From Ramazzottius varieornatus (lineage: Eukaryota > Tardigrada > Eutardigrada > Parachela > Ramazzottiidae), in assembly GCA_001949185.1 (NCBI GenBank), contig BDGG01000002.1:8201051-8265050 (forward strand): DNA of 64,000 bases, given 5' to 3'. Shown one piece after another: positions 1-15,000 of the stretch. The notes beneath the pieces were generated by a model. It had not been told where the DNA came from and did no database searches. It was given only the letters and a program-made list of their open reading frames with translations. A program made the translations under genes and the position numbers. The stretch's first letter is position 1, and the number at the start of each line of letters is the position of its first letter.

Positions 1-3000
1 CATCACCACAACAGAGCAACCAGTGGAGGAAACCTCATTCGACATCGTAACATCGACCACAGCGGAAGTCACCCACCGATCAGAAGCCACAGTCCTATTT
101 CCGTCTGAAAACCAACCGGTGGAAATCACGCTCGTTGAAGAAGCCAGGCCCGAACATGCTGAAGTACGGATTGATGTTCGAGATGTGGAAAACGTCCAGA
201 ACGAAACAGTGACGACCATCACAACCGTCGGAAGTACTGTTACGCAACAACGCCCTTTGGAGGAGACCGTGCTGGAAACTGTTCCCCAAACGACAGCGGA
301 AATGACGGAGCAAACCGGAGCTACTGTCGAATTTCCATCACAAACCCTGCCATACGACATCGTCCCCACAGAAGAAACCAAGCCGGAAATGGCAGGACTG
401 CAACATGATCATGAGCAAGTGGAGGAAGTTCGACCGGAAACGGTGACGACTGTTACCACCGTAGACCAGCAAGTCCTTCAACAGCGCCCTCTGGAGGCGA
501 CGATACTTGAGATAAGCCCACGCACCACGGCCAGAGTGACGACTCGAACTGAAACCACGTTCGAGCAGACCCAACCTGCGCTGTCGACAGTTGAATACAC
601 CGTGACGGAAGAAGTCAGGCCGGACGTCTCCGAAGTTCGCATGGACGTACAAAACGTCGAAGAAGTCGGACGGGAAACGGTGATGACAGTCACTACGGTG
701 GACCAGGAAACCATCGAGCAGAGGCCTTTGGAAGAGACAGTATTGCAGACAGTTCCTCAAACGACCGCAGAAGTCACCGAACGAACGGAGGCGTCGCTGG
801 AGTTGCCGGCGCAACCCCAGCCCGCCTTTTCGGAAGTCGAATATTCCGAAGCGAAAGAAGTCAAGCCCGAAGATGTACTAGTCCGCACTACGACGAGAAG
901 CGAACTAACCATGGACTTCCAACCCGTAACCACAACAGTTAACGAAGCTACGGCTGTCCAACAGGGACCAAAAAGGGCCGAAATAACCGCGATTCGGGAA
1001 GGAGCTTCTACAGAAGGTCCACGAAGACAAGAAGAAGTAACATCGGCTGACTCTGTCGCAGCTGGCGGAGCGCAACCAACGGTGACCAAAGGTACTATCC
1101 AGCAGTTGCAACCTGGTAGCGTTGCGGAAGAGACGACTTTCGAAAGTAGCACGGTAACACAAGCAACCGGCAGCGATATCACCGTCGAAAGCCCAGTCTT
1201 GATAGCACCGAAGATTACGCCAGCAGAAACTGGTGCAACGGAAGCAGAGACAAGCTTACCGCTCGAGCAACCTATCTCTGAAGCGCCATCTGTCGTCAAG
1301 GTTTTCGACGAAGCTGCCACGCTGACGAGCGTCGTAACGGAGACGGTTGCAGAAACAGCGACTATCGAGACTCAGCCTGCTTGGGCAAAGACAACCAATG
1401 AAATGCCAGCTGAAGAAACGGTGAGTCGGAAAGAAGAGAGGATTATGGCACCAGAAACGGCCACTAAGACACAAACTTTATCCACCGAAACTGTGACGCC
1501 TGCGAGCGCTACCCTGGTAGCAGACGTATCTGACACCGGTACCTCCGAGAGAGTCCTGCCTGAAACGACCACGGCTGAGAATGTCACAGCTACAACCACA
1601 ACGACTGTTGCCGAAACCACCGTCGTCACGGTTCCTCAAAGTGCTTCGTTGATTGAGCTGTCCACTGCCGAGACCGCTACCGCTGAAACCACGCCGGCAA
1701 TAACGAGTCAAGTCGTCTCACCTGTTACTGAAAGCCTCCAAGTCACTGAAAGTACAACGGTTCAGCCGGAAGCCACACAGCCGGATGAGAAGACTGTGGG
1801 GATTCCGCAAGAATCCAGCACTTCTTCTAGCCAAGCTGTCTTTGGCACCACAACAGTCCGGATTCGACCTGATCAGCCAACTGCCCCAGACCAGCTCGAG
1901 GCAGAAAGTCCTACTGAGGTAACCAAGGCAACAGAGGAGACCGCCACGACTGTGGATGTCGCTGCAGATCACTTCGTTCAGCCAACTAGCACGACCGAGT
2001 CGTTGCTGGAAACGACGACTATCGAACAGCGACCCTCGGAGAAGACTGAGCTCCAAGTCATCACTACGGTCCCGACGGATCAGACGGAACGAACAGAAGT
2101 CACCATGGACTTTCCTTCCACCGTCGTATCCACTGTCGACGTGGTTAAACTCACCGTCGATGAAGAAGTGAAGCCTGAAGTGGCACCGCGGGAACAACAT
2201 TTCGTTACCAGTACGGAAGTTACGATGGAGAAGCCCAGCGAAATACCGCTGGAAGAAGAAACCCTCGTTGAAGTGGCGCAGCAGCCAAAAGACATGACTG
2301 AGACAGTAAGGGAAACAATTGTGGAGACCACAGTGGTCGACACTCAGCCTCATGACACAAGAGAGGCTTCCAAGAAAGCAGTGCCGGAAGGTGCGCAGCC
2401 AATGGGGGAGATCTTCGAGCACACTGAACAACCACAACGAGCCACAGCCACGGCCCGGGAAGGGGCGGAAGAAGTCACCCAAAGGTCAACAACAACTGTG
2501 GAGACGCTGTATGAAGCAGTCGTCGTCAGACCAGAGGGACTATCTCCAGCGGCGGTTGCTGCAGCAGAAGAAGTGACGTTGGACAGAAAGCCTGTAGAAG
2601 AAACCATATACCCAGATACCCCGGTCGTTCCATCGAGTACAACAGAGATAGTGACTGAAACTGTCACAAGAACTACCGTCGTAAGCGACGCACTTCCCCA
2701 GGACCTGGTTGAAACAATGGAGGAAGCCGTCAATGTTGAGAAACGCCCAACGGAGAAGACGATAGTCAAAGAAATGGCGCCCGCTGTGGAGGAAGAAGGA
2801 CTCGTCGAGCTTGTGCCTTCCATTGAGCATCCCACAAGGCCGTCCGAAGAAATGGCGCCAGAGTTCCTCCGCGTCACCACAAGCACCGTGGAAAGCGACA
2901 CGGTTACGGCTGTCACCCTTCCGCGACCGACAGAGGAGACAGAAACTCAGTCGACTGAAGAGGCTGTCCAGCCGGTAGTACAGACCGATGAAGCGGTGCG

Positions 3001-6000
3001 CAGCGATGTACGCCAGCAAGACAAGTCTGCCCGTGGGGAAATTCCTCTAACCGAAAAGAGCTTGTTGATTACGGAGGTTGGACCTCAACCGCAAGACGAG
3101 CTCTCCGAGGCAGCGTTAGAGAAATACCTGGATCAGTTGGAGCGGAGTGTGGTCGAGGAGCTGCCTACAATCGAGCTGGGTAGCAGAGTCCCAACTCAGC
3201 AAAGTCTGATTGTCTCGGAGGCGCTGGTTGAGCAACCCTTCACAACGGAGAAGAGCGAGGTGTCGCCAGTGGAGACGACTACCCCACAAAAGGTTATACT
3301 CACTGTCGAAGAGAATGTCCCACGTGGTCAAACGGTTTCTTTCGACGTTCGAGTGGAGGAAAGTACGAGAGTTGTCAGTGAGGCTCCTCAAGTCACCCCG
3401 AAAACGACTGAACGCTTTGTGACGGTCATTACAGAAGAAAAAAGACCGGAAAAAGAACAAGTCCATGAGACGGTCACTCAAACCTTCGTGGACGTGAGCG
3501 ATACCTTCACAGCAGCCCGAGATGAAATCCGCAGGCCTTCGTACCGAGTAGAATTCCCCGCCGAGATCCGCGACGTGCCAATCTTGATCGAAGACACGTC
3601 GGTCATGTCCATCCACGAGACACTAGCAACGGCTTCTGATGAAATTTCATACATGGTCGACGTCAGCGAGTTGGAAGCCGACGCCTCGGAAGCTCCGGAA
3701 ATCGAAGACATGGTGGTGGTTGAAACGACCACGGTGGAGCTTCGACCGGAGAGTTCCCCTCAGCCCGAACGAGCGGAAATAGATGTGGCTCGACCAGTGC
3801 CCGCTGGCCCAACTGAGCGAACCGAAGCCCTTCTGGACTTTCCCGCCCAACCAGACCTAACCACGGTTGAAGTCACCATCCCGCAAGAAGTTGTACCCGA
3901 GTATAGCGAGTTGACGACCACACAGCATAGAACGGTTACCGAGGTTGTGGTGGAAGTCCAGCCGGGTCCACAAGCGCCAACAAAACAAGGGAGTGTCATC
4001 GAGGAAGTGACCATGGAGAAAGCCAGGCCAGTTGTGACTACTGATGTGACTACGGAAGTTACGACGACAGAAGCGGAGTTCCCTCAACCAGAAATGGTCA
4101 AGGGGGACTTTGCGAAACCGGAAGCGGTCAATGTCGTTCTTGTCGAGCATGTCCCCACCGAGTCAACTAACGTCCAAGGTATGCCTGACAGCTCGTGATA
4201 CGAATAAAATATAACTATATGGCTTTCAAAGATCTTCTTTTAGCTGTCATCACTGAGGAAGCCATACGGATCGAAGAGATTATTCCATCATTGGACCATC
4301 GTCCGGAAATCGCTGAGCTCGACTACACCCAGCTCACACCAGCCGAAGCTACTCCATTGCCAGGAAGGACCGAACTGGAGTACTTCACAGCAGGACCTGA
4401 ACTGCAGTCCCTCACAGTCAACAAAACGACGGCTCCGGTCCTTACCGAAAAAAGTACCATTGCAGTTACGACGACTCGCGTGGAGATGGTTACTGAGCTG
4501 ACCAAGCAGGAAATGGCGGAATTCATCGAAGAGGTTCGTTTGCCATGTAATATTAATACATCAGATCGGAGCAACGTACATGATTTTTGTTTAAAGTGGT
4601 ACACGTTGCTAGTGTAATTGGCTGGAAGAGTGCGCCACTTTGTTTTATCTGATTAGTATAGAATCCATTTTGTTGTTTCTCTAGCTGGCGCCGACAGTCG
4701 AATTTCCGCAGGCGGAAGTGGCGGAAGAGGAATACACAACCGTCACCTCTTTACCTGCAGTTCCGGACCACAGCGAAACAGTGAGAACCGAGACGACAGT
4801 CACAACGTTCGCGACTGCCACAGCGGACCAACCACGACCCGACTACACTGTCGAGTTCTCACTGCGCGAAGCAGCGCAGCTTGACTTAGCTGAAGGTCCT
4901 GTACAAGAAGTTCCAAAGCCATCGGAAAAGACCACTGTAACAACGACTATCGTGGAAGACGTTACCACTGCCCAAGAAGAACAGCCACAACCAACGGACA
5001 TGACAGAGGTTGTGTTACAGTTTCCTCGTCCTGAGACAGCTGAACTGGACTATATTCAACCGACAAGCACCGCAGAAGCCATTGTGTCTGCGCCATTGGA
5101 GGAACACTTGACCACCACTACACGCACCGAAGTCACTACCACTGTTCGACATCTCCCCGATGATCAGATTGAGTTTTCACGACCGGAAGAAACTCCGTTG
5201 GACTTGGTAGCGCCATCTACGGTCGAAGAAACACTCCGGCCGGTGGAGGAAGTCGCCCCTGAAGAGCAAAAGTTCGCCGAAACTGTCGAGCAATTCCCGG
5301 CACCGGAAACAGCCGACGTGGACTTTTACCAGCCAACAAAAGTCATGGAAACAACTACGACACCTGCACCTCAGGGTCAGGTTACAACCATTACCCACAT
5401 GGAAGTGACAACCACGGTTCGCCAACAGCCGGAGAGAAGCGAAACGGGAGAATACGTGGTGGAATTTCCTCAACCAGAAACCGCCGAAACTGACTTTGTC
5501 CAACCAGAGGACCGAAACTCAACCACAACTAGAACCATCACCGAAACAGTGACGCATGTGCGACAGCAGCCTGAAAGGCCGGAAACGCAAGAGTACGTCG
5601 TGGAGTTCCCTCGGCCAGAAGTAGCCGAAACTGACTATCAGCAACCCCAATATACCACAACATCCACCACAACGGTTGTCGAAACTATCACCAGAGTTCG
5701 GGATCAGCCTGAGCGGGAAGGCGTGTTTCCTTCGGCTGAAGTGGCCGAGCTGGATTATTTTCCCCAACAACCACAAGTCATCCAGGGCACGGAAGAATAT
5801 GTAGAAGGTGAGCATGATTACGCAGTGTAATACTATCGATCTCGGCATAATTATTGGCTCAATGGCTATACACTATCTATAAAACTTTAGGATCTGTACC
5901 AGCCCAAGAGACCATCACGGAAACCATAAGCACAACAGTCACGTCCGAGCGAAGCACTGCTGAACAAGCGACGATCGATTTTGTCTCTCCGCACAAGCCG

Positions 6001-9000
6001 GCTGAAGAGCTCGTGCAGCAACCAGAACAACCCGAGACGCAAGAGTACATTGTGGAGTTCCCTCGACCGGAAATAGCCGAACTTGACCACCAACAACCAG
6101 AAGAAGCTACTACGACTATCACAACAACCACAACGCTAGTCGAAACTATCACGCAGGTCAGGAAGCAGCCTGAACGAGAAGAAATATTTCCTTCGGCTGA
6201 AGTGGCTGAGCTGGACTATATTCCGGAACAACGCCCGGTCACGCATGATACTGAAGAAACAGTCGAAGGTGCCTATGCAGAATCCATATAATATGTCTCG
6301 TGTATCGTATAGAAGACGTCTTTATCTCCGATGTACTGTTAACGACTTCATCTTTAGGACCTGCACTCAGCCACGAAAACACAACGCTACAAACCGTTTC
6401 TACAACCACTATTGTGAATTCCCAACGTCACGATGTCCCCGAGCAGGCGCTAGTCGACTTTCTTGTTCCGCAGAAAGAACTCCAGCAGCCAGAACAGCCG
6501 GAGTTACAAGAACACGTTGTAGAGTTTCCGCAACCGGAAATGGCCGAAACGGATTACGTCCAACCTGAGGACAGAACCTCGAGCTCGGTTACAAGCGTTA
6601 CCGAAACTGTTACACAGGTTCGCCAGCAGCCTGAGACCTCTGGGACGCACGGGTACGTTGTTGAGTTTCCGGAAATGGCCGAGCTTGCTTTCGCCCGACC
6701 TGAAGAAACAACCACCACGACTACCGTCACTACTACCGAAACCGTCACTCGAGCTCGAGAGCAACCTGAAGAAGGCACCGACTTTCCGACGGCAGATGTC
6801 GCTGAAGTCGACTATGTTCCGCACCAGCCAGTAGTTACAGAGGGGAAGCTGGTAGCTGAGTCGGTTTTCAGAGGTAGGTGACAGGGCTTCCTGCTTTCTG
6901 CTTATCTATGGCCATCAGTCACGTAAATATTCGTATGCATAATTATAGGCCCAGGTCCAGCGGAAGAAACAGCGACCCAGGAGACAGTGGTAATTACTAC
7001 TACAGTCACAACTGAGAAGCCCTTGGTACGGGAACAAGCAGAAATCGACTTCTTCCTGCCTGAGAAACCCGCCGAAGAGTTTTCCCAGCCGGAAATGGCT
7101 GAAATCGGCTTTGTCAAACCGGAGGGGAGAACGACAATAACAACAACAGTCGTCGAAACCATCACTCAGGTACAACAACAGCCGGAAACCGCAGAAGTCC
7201 ACCCTTCGCCCGAGATTGCTGAATTAGACTACGCACCAGAAAAGCCTGTCGTCATTAAGCAACAGCCAGTCACTGAAGAGAATTTGCAGCGTAAGTTATA
7301 ATTTCGTAATCTATCCTGTATTTGTTTTGGTCGTTATTGAATCAACGTGATGCACTATTGCAGGAGTTATTCCAGCTGGAGAGGTTGTCACCCAAGAAGC
7401 TGTCGTCATTACCACCACTGTAACGACTGAACGTTCTTCCCTTCCTGAACAAGCTGAAGTCGACTTCTTCCTTCCCCATAAGCCCACCGAAGAGTTCCCC
7501 ATACCAGAGGTGGCGGAACTTGATTACGCCAAGCCCGAAGAAAGTACAACCAGCGTGGTTGAGACCATTACTAAACTTGTTGAACAACCCGAGACAACCG
7601 AGTATGTTGTTGAGTTCCCTCGACCCGAACTAGCCGAGGTTGACTTTGTCAAGCCGGAAGAAACGGCCTCAACCACGATCAGAGCGGTGGTTGAAACTGT
7701 CCCGCGGGTACACCAACAACTCGAAGAAGCGGAAAATTTCCCTTCGGCTGAAGTGGCCGAACTGGATTACGTGCCTGAAAGATCGGTGTTTACCGAAGAA
7801 GCTCCATCTGCAGGCGCTCCGACGACGGAGAGCTCAACATTGACGGTCGAGTATGTTACAACATTGACCGTCGTTTCTGACAAGCCCGAGCAGCCTGTGA
7901 ACGAAGCGTTCCCCGCGCCGGAGATGGCCCAGCTGGACTATCTGGCAGAAATACCGGTGGATGTTGAAGAACAGCCAATCGTCACTGATCACACTGACGG
8001 TAATAAGAATCTGGAATATTGGGTTTCTGGAAAGGCAGCAACCGATTTCACCCAGATCGGTATTTTAAGTAGCGCACGTCCACATTGTCACTGGCTGACA
8101 GCACACACCACTTGACAAATTTGTCTTACCCAGTTCTCAAGTAGCGCACGCTCAATTGTTATTGGTCAAGACCGTGCGCCAATTGGGACGACGATCTGGG
8201 TGAAATCATTTTGCCGAAGTCCCAATTTGTCCTCTGTCATAGCGTAATCATACATGTGTATTTTGCAGTGACTACCGTGGAGTATACCGCCACACTGATC
8301 AAACCAACCGAGACACCGCTACAACCTGAGGAGATCGTGCAAGGTCCCAAGCCAGAATTTGCCCAATTGGACTTCGTTCTCGAAAGACCGACTGCCGTGG
8401 AGGAATTCCGGCCAGTTCCACGAACAACGGAAGATATGACGACCGTCGAGTACACTACCACGCTTAGCAGAGTACAGGACCAGCCAGAACGAAGTGTATA
8501 TACAGCAGAGTTGCCTGCGCCGGAAGTGGCCGCAGTCGACTTCATCCCGACGCCCGTTCCAGAAGATGTTCCCACAACCGAAACCACCGTAACGCGAAAG
8601 ACCACGGTCACGACGGTGACTTTCGAGCAGCTAGAAAAGCCTGAGCAAGAAGATTTTCCCAAACCGGAGATTGCTGAGGTGGATTTTGTTCCAGAAAGGC
8701 GGACTGAAATATCTGCGGAAGAAACTGTCAGTACGGTAGAGTACACCACGACGCTGTCTATGAAGCCCGAACAACCAGCACAGCCAACTGAAATTACCGA
8801 GTATACGCTGGAGTTCCCAGCTCCAGAAATGGCTGAAGTAGAGTTTGCGCCAGCTCCAGAAGGACCCACGGCCACGGAGAGCATTGTGACCAGGAAGACG
8901 ACCGTCACAACAGTCGGGACGAAGACAAAGGTAAAAATAAGCAAACATCGATCTAAAAATTTGACACTTAAAAGACCAACGGGGTGCCCCGGTTGCCTAG

Positions 9001-12000
9001 CGCACCCTAAAAGCCTTGCGGAATGTCTTCTGTTGAACCTTTTCGTCTCAAATTTTCGTGTTTGCTTTCAGAAACTTTGTCGCTTCCAGTTAAAAAAGAC
9101 GTGAACTGGCTAGCAGCTTTCTCGAAATTTCGAGAGGATTTTTCGTTTCTGACCAGCTTTTGTCTTGAGTTGACAGACCAAATTTTCACTTGAGAGCTGG
9201 CTGACGAAAAGCCTCCTTAAAAATTGGACAGAGAGCTAGTACATTGGTACCGTCTTAGAAGCTTCAGTATGTTCCATGCTGCGTGACCAGTGGTCACAGC
9301 AAAAATGAAAAGGTCTGGCACTTTGGTTCATTTTACTCGAAAAATGCGAAGCGTACATGTGGTGATCGGTCCGATCTGACCCCACCCACGATTTCAGCCA
9401 GTTAAAAAGTGGGGAAGGTGATCTACCCCCCCCCCCCCCTTGTACTCCCAGAGCTCGGAATTGCGTGGTCTTTTAATTGTTAAAAAGCGAAAACCAGAAT
9501 GAATGAAAGATAAACCTGCGACGGTGGAAAATTGAAGAGATACACTTAGATCGATTTTAAAAGTGGCGCACGCTGTTGGCCAATGACAACGACAACGACA
9601 ACGTGCGCCACTTGGTTATCGAGTGGGTTATAGTGAACGAATTGGTTTTTTAGAAGCCAGAAGGAGTGGAATACACGGTGGAGTTCCCCCAACCCGAAGC
9701 AGCCGAGCTTGATTTTGCCGCTCCAGAAATAACGGAAGTGGAAGAAGCTGATACTCAGCGCAGCACCACTGAGACCACTATTTCAACCACAGTCGATATC
9801 ATCACGAGACAAAGAGACCAACCAGAAGACGATCGGTCGGAAGTCTCGATGGAGTTCCCCACGAGCGAAATGGCCGAACGGGTCTTCTTTATCCCGGCCC
9901 CTGCTGTCGACAGCACGATCATCGACGTCAGACCGACGGAGACCTCGACAATTGAGCGGGCCATGACCACCATGGAAGTGACAGCGGAAGAACAGCCAAC
10001 GTACGAGGTCGAGTTCGGCCAGCCGGAAAAGGCGGAAGTTGATTTTGCTCCAGGCCCGACCACACAAACCACCGAGACAAGGGTCGACTTGACCCTGACG
10101 ACACTCGATCGTCCCGAGGAGAAGCCGGAAATGGCCCAGGTGGAGTTCGTTCTTCCGGAAAAGGCAGAGGTGGACTTTTATGTTCCTGCGCCTACTCATG
10201 AAATGGCCGAGGTGGATTACGTTGCCCCTACTCCTGCTGAATCTACAGCATCAAGGACCGAGTTGACTATGACTACGATACAGCGTCCGGAAGAGAAGCC
10301 TGAAATGGCGGAGTTCGACTTCGTTCCTCATCCTCGACCAGTCGAAGAGTTCCCCCAGCCGGAGATGGCGGAGTACGGACTGGTCGAGGAAACAGTAACT
10401 GTCAGTACAGCTGAAACTGTGATCAAAGAGGATAACAAGAAAATGCCCGAAAGGGGAGTGGCGGAAGTTGACTTCGCGGCACCAACGAATGAAGAAATGA
10501 CCACCATGGTCCGCACCGACGTTATCATTCAGAGGCCCAAAGAGACCGCACCCGAACGTGAGCATGCAGAGATTGATTTCTTCCTTCCACAACGACCTGT
10601 CGAAGAGTTCCCCAAGCCTGAAATTGCGGAGATCGATGTAGCGAAGCCAGAAATCGCCCAGTTGGACTTCCCGGTGTCACCTCCACTAGAATCAGAGAAT
10701 GTCGAAGAAACGGTAACAAGCACCACGTCCGAGACAGTAGTAAGGGAGGGCACCAAGGAAATGCCGGAAAGAGAAATGGCGGAAGTTGGCTTCGTGGTAC
10801 CAAAGAGTGAAGAAACGACCACCGTCGTTCGTACTGCCGTCAGCATCCAGAAGCCAACACAGCCCGCAGTTGAACGTGAGCAGGCGGAAGTTGACTTTTT
10901 CCTCCCACAACGACCGGTTGAAGAAGAGTTCCCCAAGCCTGAAGCTGCCGAATTTGACGTCGTCCAGCCAGAAATGGCCGAGTTGGACTTCGTTGCACCA
11001 GCCCGGGTTGAATCGACGATTGTTGAAGAGACGGTGACAGTTACTACCACCGTCACGACTGAAAAGCCTCAGACGCTAGCTGAGCACGCCACCGTGGAAG
11101 TCACACCAAAACCGGTCGAAGAGTTCCCTCGGCCTGAGATTGCCGAACTGGACTTTGCTCCGACTGTTCGATCCCAAAGCACCGACATTAGCTTCGTGGC
11201 TTCTACACCCACTAGTACAACGGTGACTGAAGAGACCGTGGTCGTAACCACAACGATTACGTCACAAAAGCCCGAGGAAGCAAGACCTGAAGTCGAACAT
11301 GCGGAAGTGGACTTCTTCGTACCGAAACCAGAAATGGCCGAGCTTGATATCGTAAGGCCTGAGATGGCAGAGATCGATTTCGTAGCACCCACTCCGGTAG
11401 AGTCAACGAAGACTAAAGAGACTGCCACACTAACCACAAGCGCAACGGCAGAACGACCCGAAGAAACTGTACCTCAGATTGAGCATGAACACACAAAAAT
11501 GGACTTTTCCCTGCCCAGGAAACCACAACCGGAAATGGCGGAACTTGATTTTGCCCCAGAAGTCAGGCCGGAAATGGCCGTGGTGGACTTTATTACACCT
11601 ACTCCAAGTGCTCCTACAGTTGTGGAGGAGACTGTGACACTTACAACCACTGTCACCACAAGCAAACCGCAGGAAACCGTAGTAGAAGCTGAACATACTG
11701 AAGTAGATTTTGCTCCAGTTCGAAAAGAAGAAGTTCTTCAGCCGACGGAGGAAATGGTGCGGGAGAAGATTACTACGTTACGCACAGGGCAGAGACCTGT
11801 CGAGATGAACATCGTTGAAGACTTCTCTGCAGCGGAGACTGCCCAACTGGACTTTTTCCAGCCAACCGTAGATAGGGAGGAATCAGTTACTCAGCCTGAG
11901 ACTGCCAAACATGTCACAACCATCACCCGAACGGAGACCACCACTTCAGTCCGAGACCAGCCAGCGACAACCGAAACGCAAGAGTATGTGGCCGAGCTTC

Positions 12001-15000
12001 CTCAAGCGGAGACTGCCGAAACTGATTATGTCCAGCCCGAAGACAGAATGTCAACGATGGTCACAACCATTACCCAAACTGTCACACAAGTCCGACAGCA
12101 GCCTGAGAAACCTGAGTTACAAGAGTATATTATGGAGTTCCCTCGACCGGAAGTAGCCGAAACTGACTATCAGCAACCCCAATATACCACAACATCCACC
12201 ACAACGGTTGTCGAAACTATCACCAGAGTTCGGGATCAGCCTGAGCGGGAAGGCGTGTTTCCTTCGGCTGAAGTGGCCGAGCTGGATTATTTTCCCCAAC
12301 AACCACAAGTCATCCAGGGCACGGAAGAATATGTAGAAGGTGAGCATGATTACGCAGTGTAATACTATCGATCTCGGCATAATTATTGGCTCAATGGCTA
12401 TACACTATCTATAAAACTTTAGGATCTGTACCAGCCCAAGAGACCATCACGGAAACCATAAGCACAACAGTCACGTCCGAGCGAAGCACTGCTGAACAAG
12501 CGACGATCGATTTTGTCTCTCCGCACAAGCCGGCTGAAGAGCTCGTGCAGCAACCAGAACAACCCGAGACGCAAGAGTACATTGTGGAGTTCCCTCGACC
12601 GGAAATAGCCGAACTTGACCACCAACAACCAGAAGAAGCTACTACGACTATCACAACAACCACAACGCTAGTCGAAACTATCACGCAGGTCAGGAAGCAG
12701 CCTGAACGAGAAGAAATATTTCCTTCGGCTGAAGTGGCTGAGCTGGACTATATTCCGGAACAACGCCCGGTCACCCAAGATATTGAAGAAACTGCGGAAG
12801 GTTAGCATAAATATATGGCGCAGTTAGTATGATTCCACATAAACAGACATTATTTCTAAGCGTTTGCTAACTTAACAGGACCCGCACCCGTCCAGGATGC
12901 CATCACACAAGAAGCCGTCAGAATAACAACTACAGTAAGGTCTGAACGTCCCGCCGCTCCCGAACAGGCCGCAGCCGACATTTTCGTTCCACAGAAACCA
13001 ACGGAGGAAATGCCACAGCCAGAAGAAACGGTGACACAAGAGTACATTGTAGAGTTCCCGCAACCCGAAAGGGCCGAGTTCGGCTCTGTCCAACCCGAAG
13101 ACATCACTACGACCCTAACTACAACGGTTGTCGAAACTATCACGCGGATAAAAGAGCAGCCGGAAGTGGAGGAAAGGTTCCCAACAGCTGAAGTGGCGGA
13201 GATGGACTACGTTACCGAAAGCCCGCTGGTGACCACAGACACAGTACCCAACTTCAAAACGGCGCAAAGTCTGGTCACGTCCGTGGAAAAAACCACCATT
13301 GTGACGATCGTATCCAATCAACCAGAAGAAGAGGTGCCGCAGCCGGAAACCGCTCAGCTGGATTTCGCTCCGGCGCAGCCAGAAATAACTAAAGGTAATT
13401 TTCTGCTCCAATGATGCTTTTAGGTTTATGGTAAAGTGATATTCCTTGAAATGCACTTCAATCTCGATCTTATTTAGAACTGGCTCCTGCGGAGGACACC
13501 GTCACAGAGGAGAACGTTACTACTACCACTACCGCAACATCCGAGCAGCCGCTGGTACCAGAGCATGCCGAAGTCGATTTCTTCGCTCTACACACGCCGC
13601 TTGAGGAGTTTCCCCAAGCAGAAATGGCCGAGTTTGAGCTGGTTGGAGCTGCTCCGACTACCACCGTTACGACCCATGTAACCACCAGGGTGATCGTAAC
13701 GTCCACCAAAGAAGGACCGAAGGTCCAAGAGGAAGAGGCGCAAGTGTTCAAACCAGAGGACGCCACCGAAGAGTTTCCACAACCCGAAATGACGGAGCGT
13801 GATATGGTGCATGCCATTCCCACCACAATGGTCGCTGATGTTGCCATCGAACAGAGGCAAGCAGTTCCCGAGAAAGCGGTGACGGGTGAAGTTGATCAGG
13901 TCGTCGAACGGAAACCTGTCAAAGAGTCTCCCCAACCGGAAGAGGCCGAACTTGATTATGTGCAACCGAGAGAAACCACTACGACAACGGTTACAACGAC
14001 AACGGAAACTGTAACAAGAGTCCAAGAGCAGCCAGAAGTAGCCGAAATAGACTTTGCCCCGGAACAGCCGATAATCACTGAAGTGGAAGATACTACAGAT
14101 GGTAAGTCAGTTACAAGTAGTCAAACGAATTCAAGTCTACAAGTAATATAATTACTCATAGCTCCCACATCTACCACGGAGACCCTGACGGAGAAAACGG
14201 TGGTTGTTACAATCACAGAGACATCTGAACAACCAACTGCACCTAAACAAGCCACGGTCGACTTCGTCCTGCCGCGCAAACTTGTAGACGAGTTCCCAAC
14301 GGCAGAGATGGCCGAATATGAAATCACCCAAGCAGCGCCCTCTGTCGAAGAAACCCTGTCGACTGTCGTGGAAGCCGCCCCTGACGGCGCTGGAGCCGAT
14401 TTAGTAGTATCGAAACCGGTTGAAGCGGTGGTCCCAGAGGAAACTACTGAACAGCCGCAAGCCGAGTTACCGCTGCCGGAAGAAGCGAAAGTTGACTTTT
14501 TCTTACCGACAAGTCCAGTGGAGGAAGTGCCGGAAATGGCGGAATATGACTTTGTCAGAACAGTGCCAGCTGTAGAAGAGAAGCCGCTGGTAAATAGTTT
14601 TCGGAATTGACGGCAATGACATTTTTGTATTTAAATGTTTACGAGTAATCCTTATCTCTTTATTGCAGGAAACCGAGGAGACCGATACCACAGAAGAGGC
14701 AACAACAGTAAATGCGACTTCCCAAGAAGAGTTTCCAACACCCGATATGGCCGAAGTTGATGTGATCGAAGCTGCTCCCATGACCACCATTAGAAGCCAG
14801 GAAACAACCGAGATCACCGCGGCTTCGGAGAAAGAGCAGCCTGAGACTGGAGAAACGGAAGTGGAAATGATCCGACCTTTCGAATTAACCGAAGAGTTCC
14901 CGCGACCAGAAATGGTTGACTTCGAGCTCGCCGAAGCAACGCCGGTAACTACCATCACCACCCAAGAGGCGACGAGAATAACAGTAGCGTCTGGACGAGA

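Noticed and set aside
9117-9137. Small palindrome TCTCGAAATTTCGAGA in an unc-89 intron
   Set aside because: Sixteen bases only, with no repeated copies noticed; compatible with chance.
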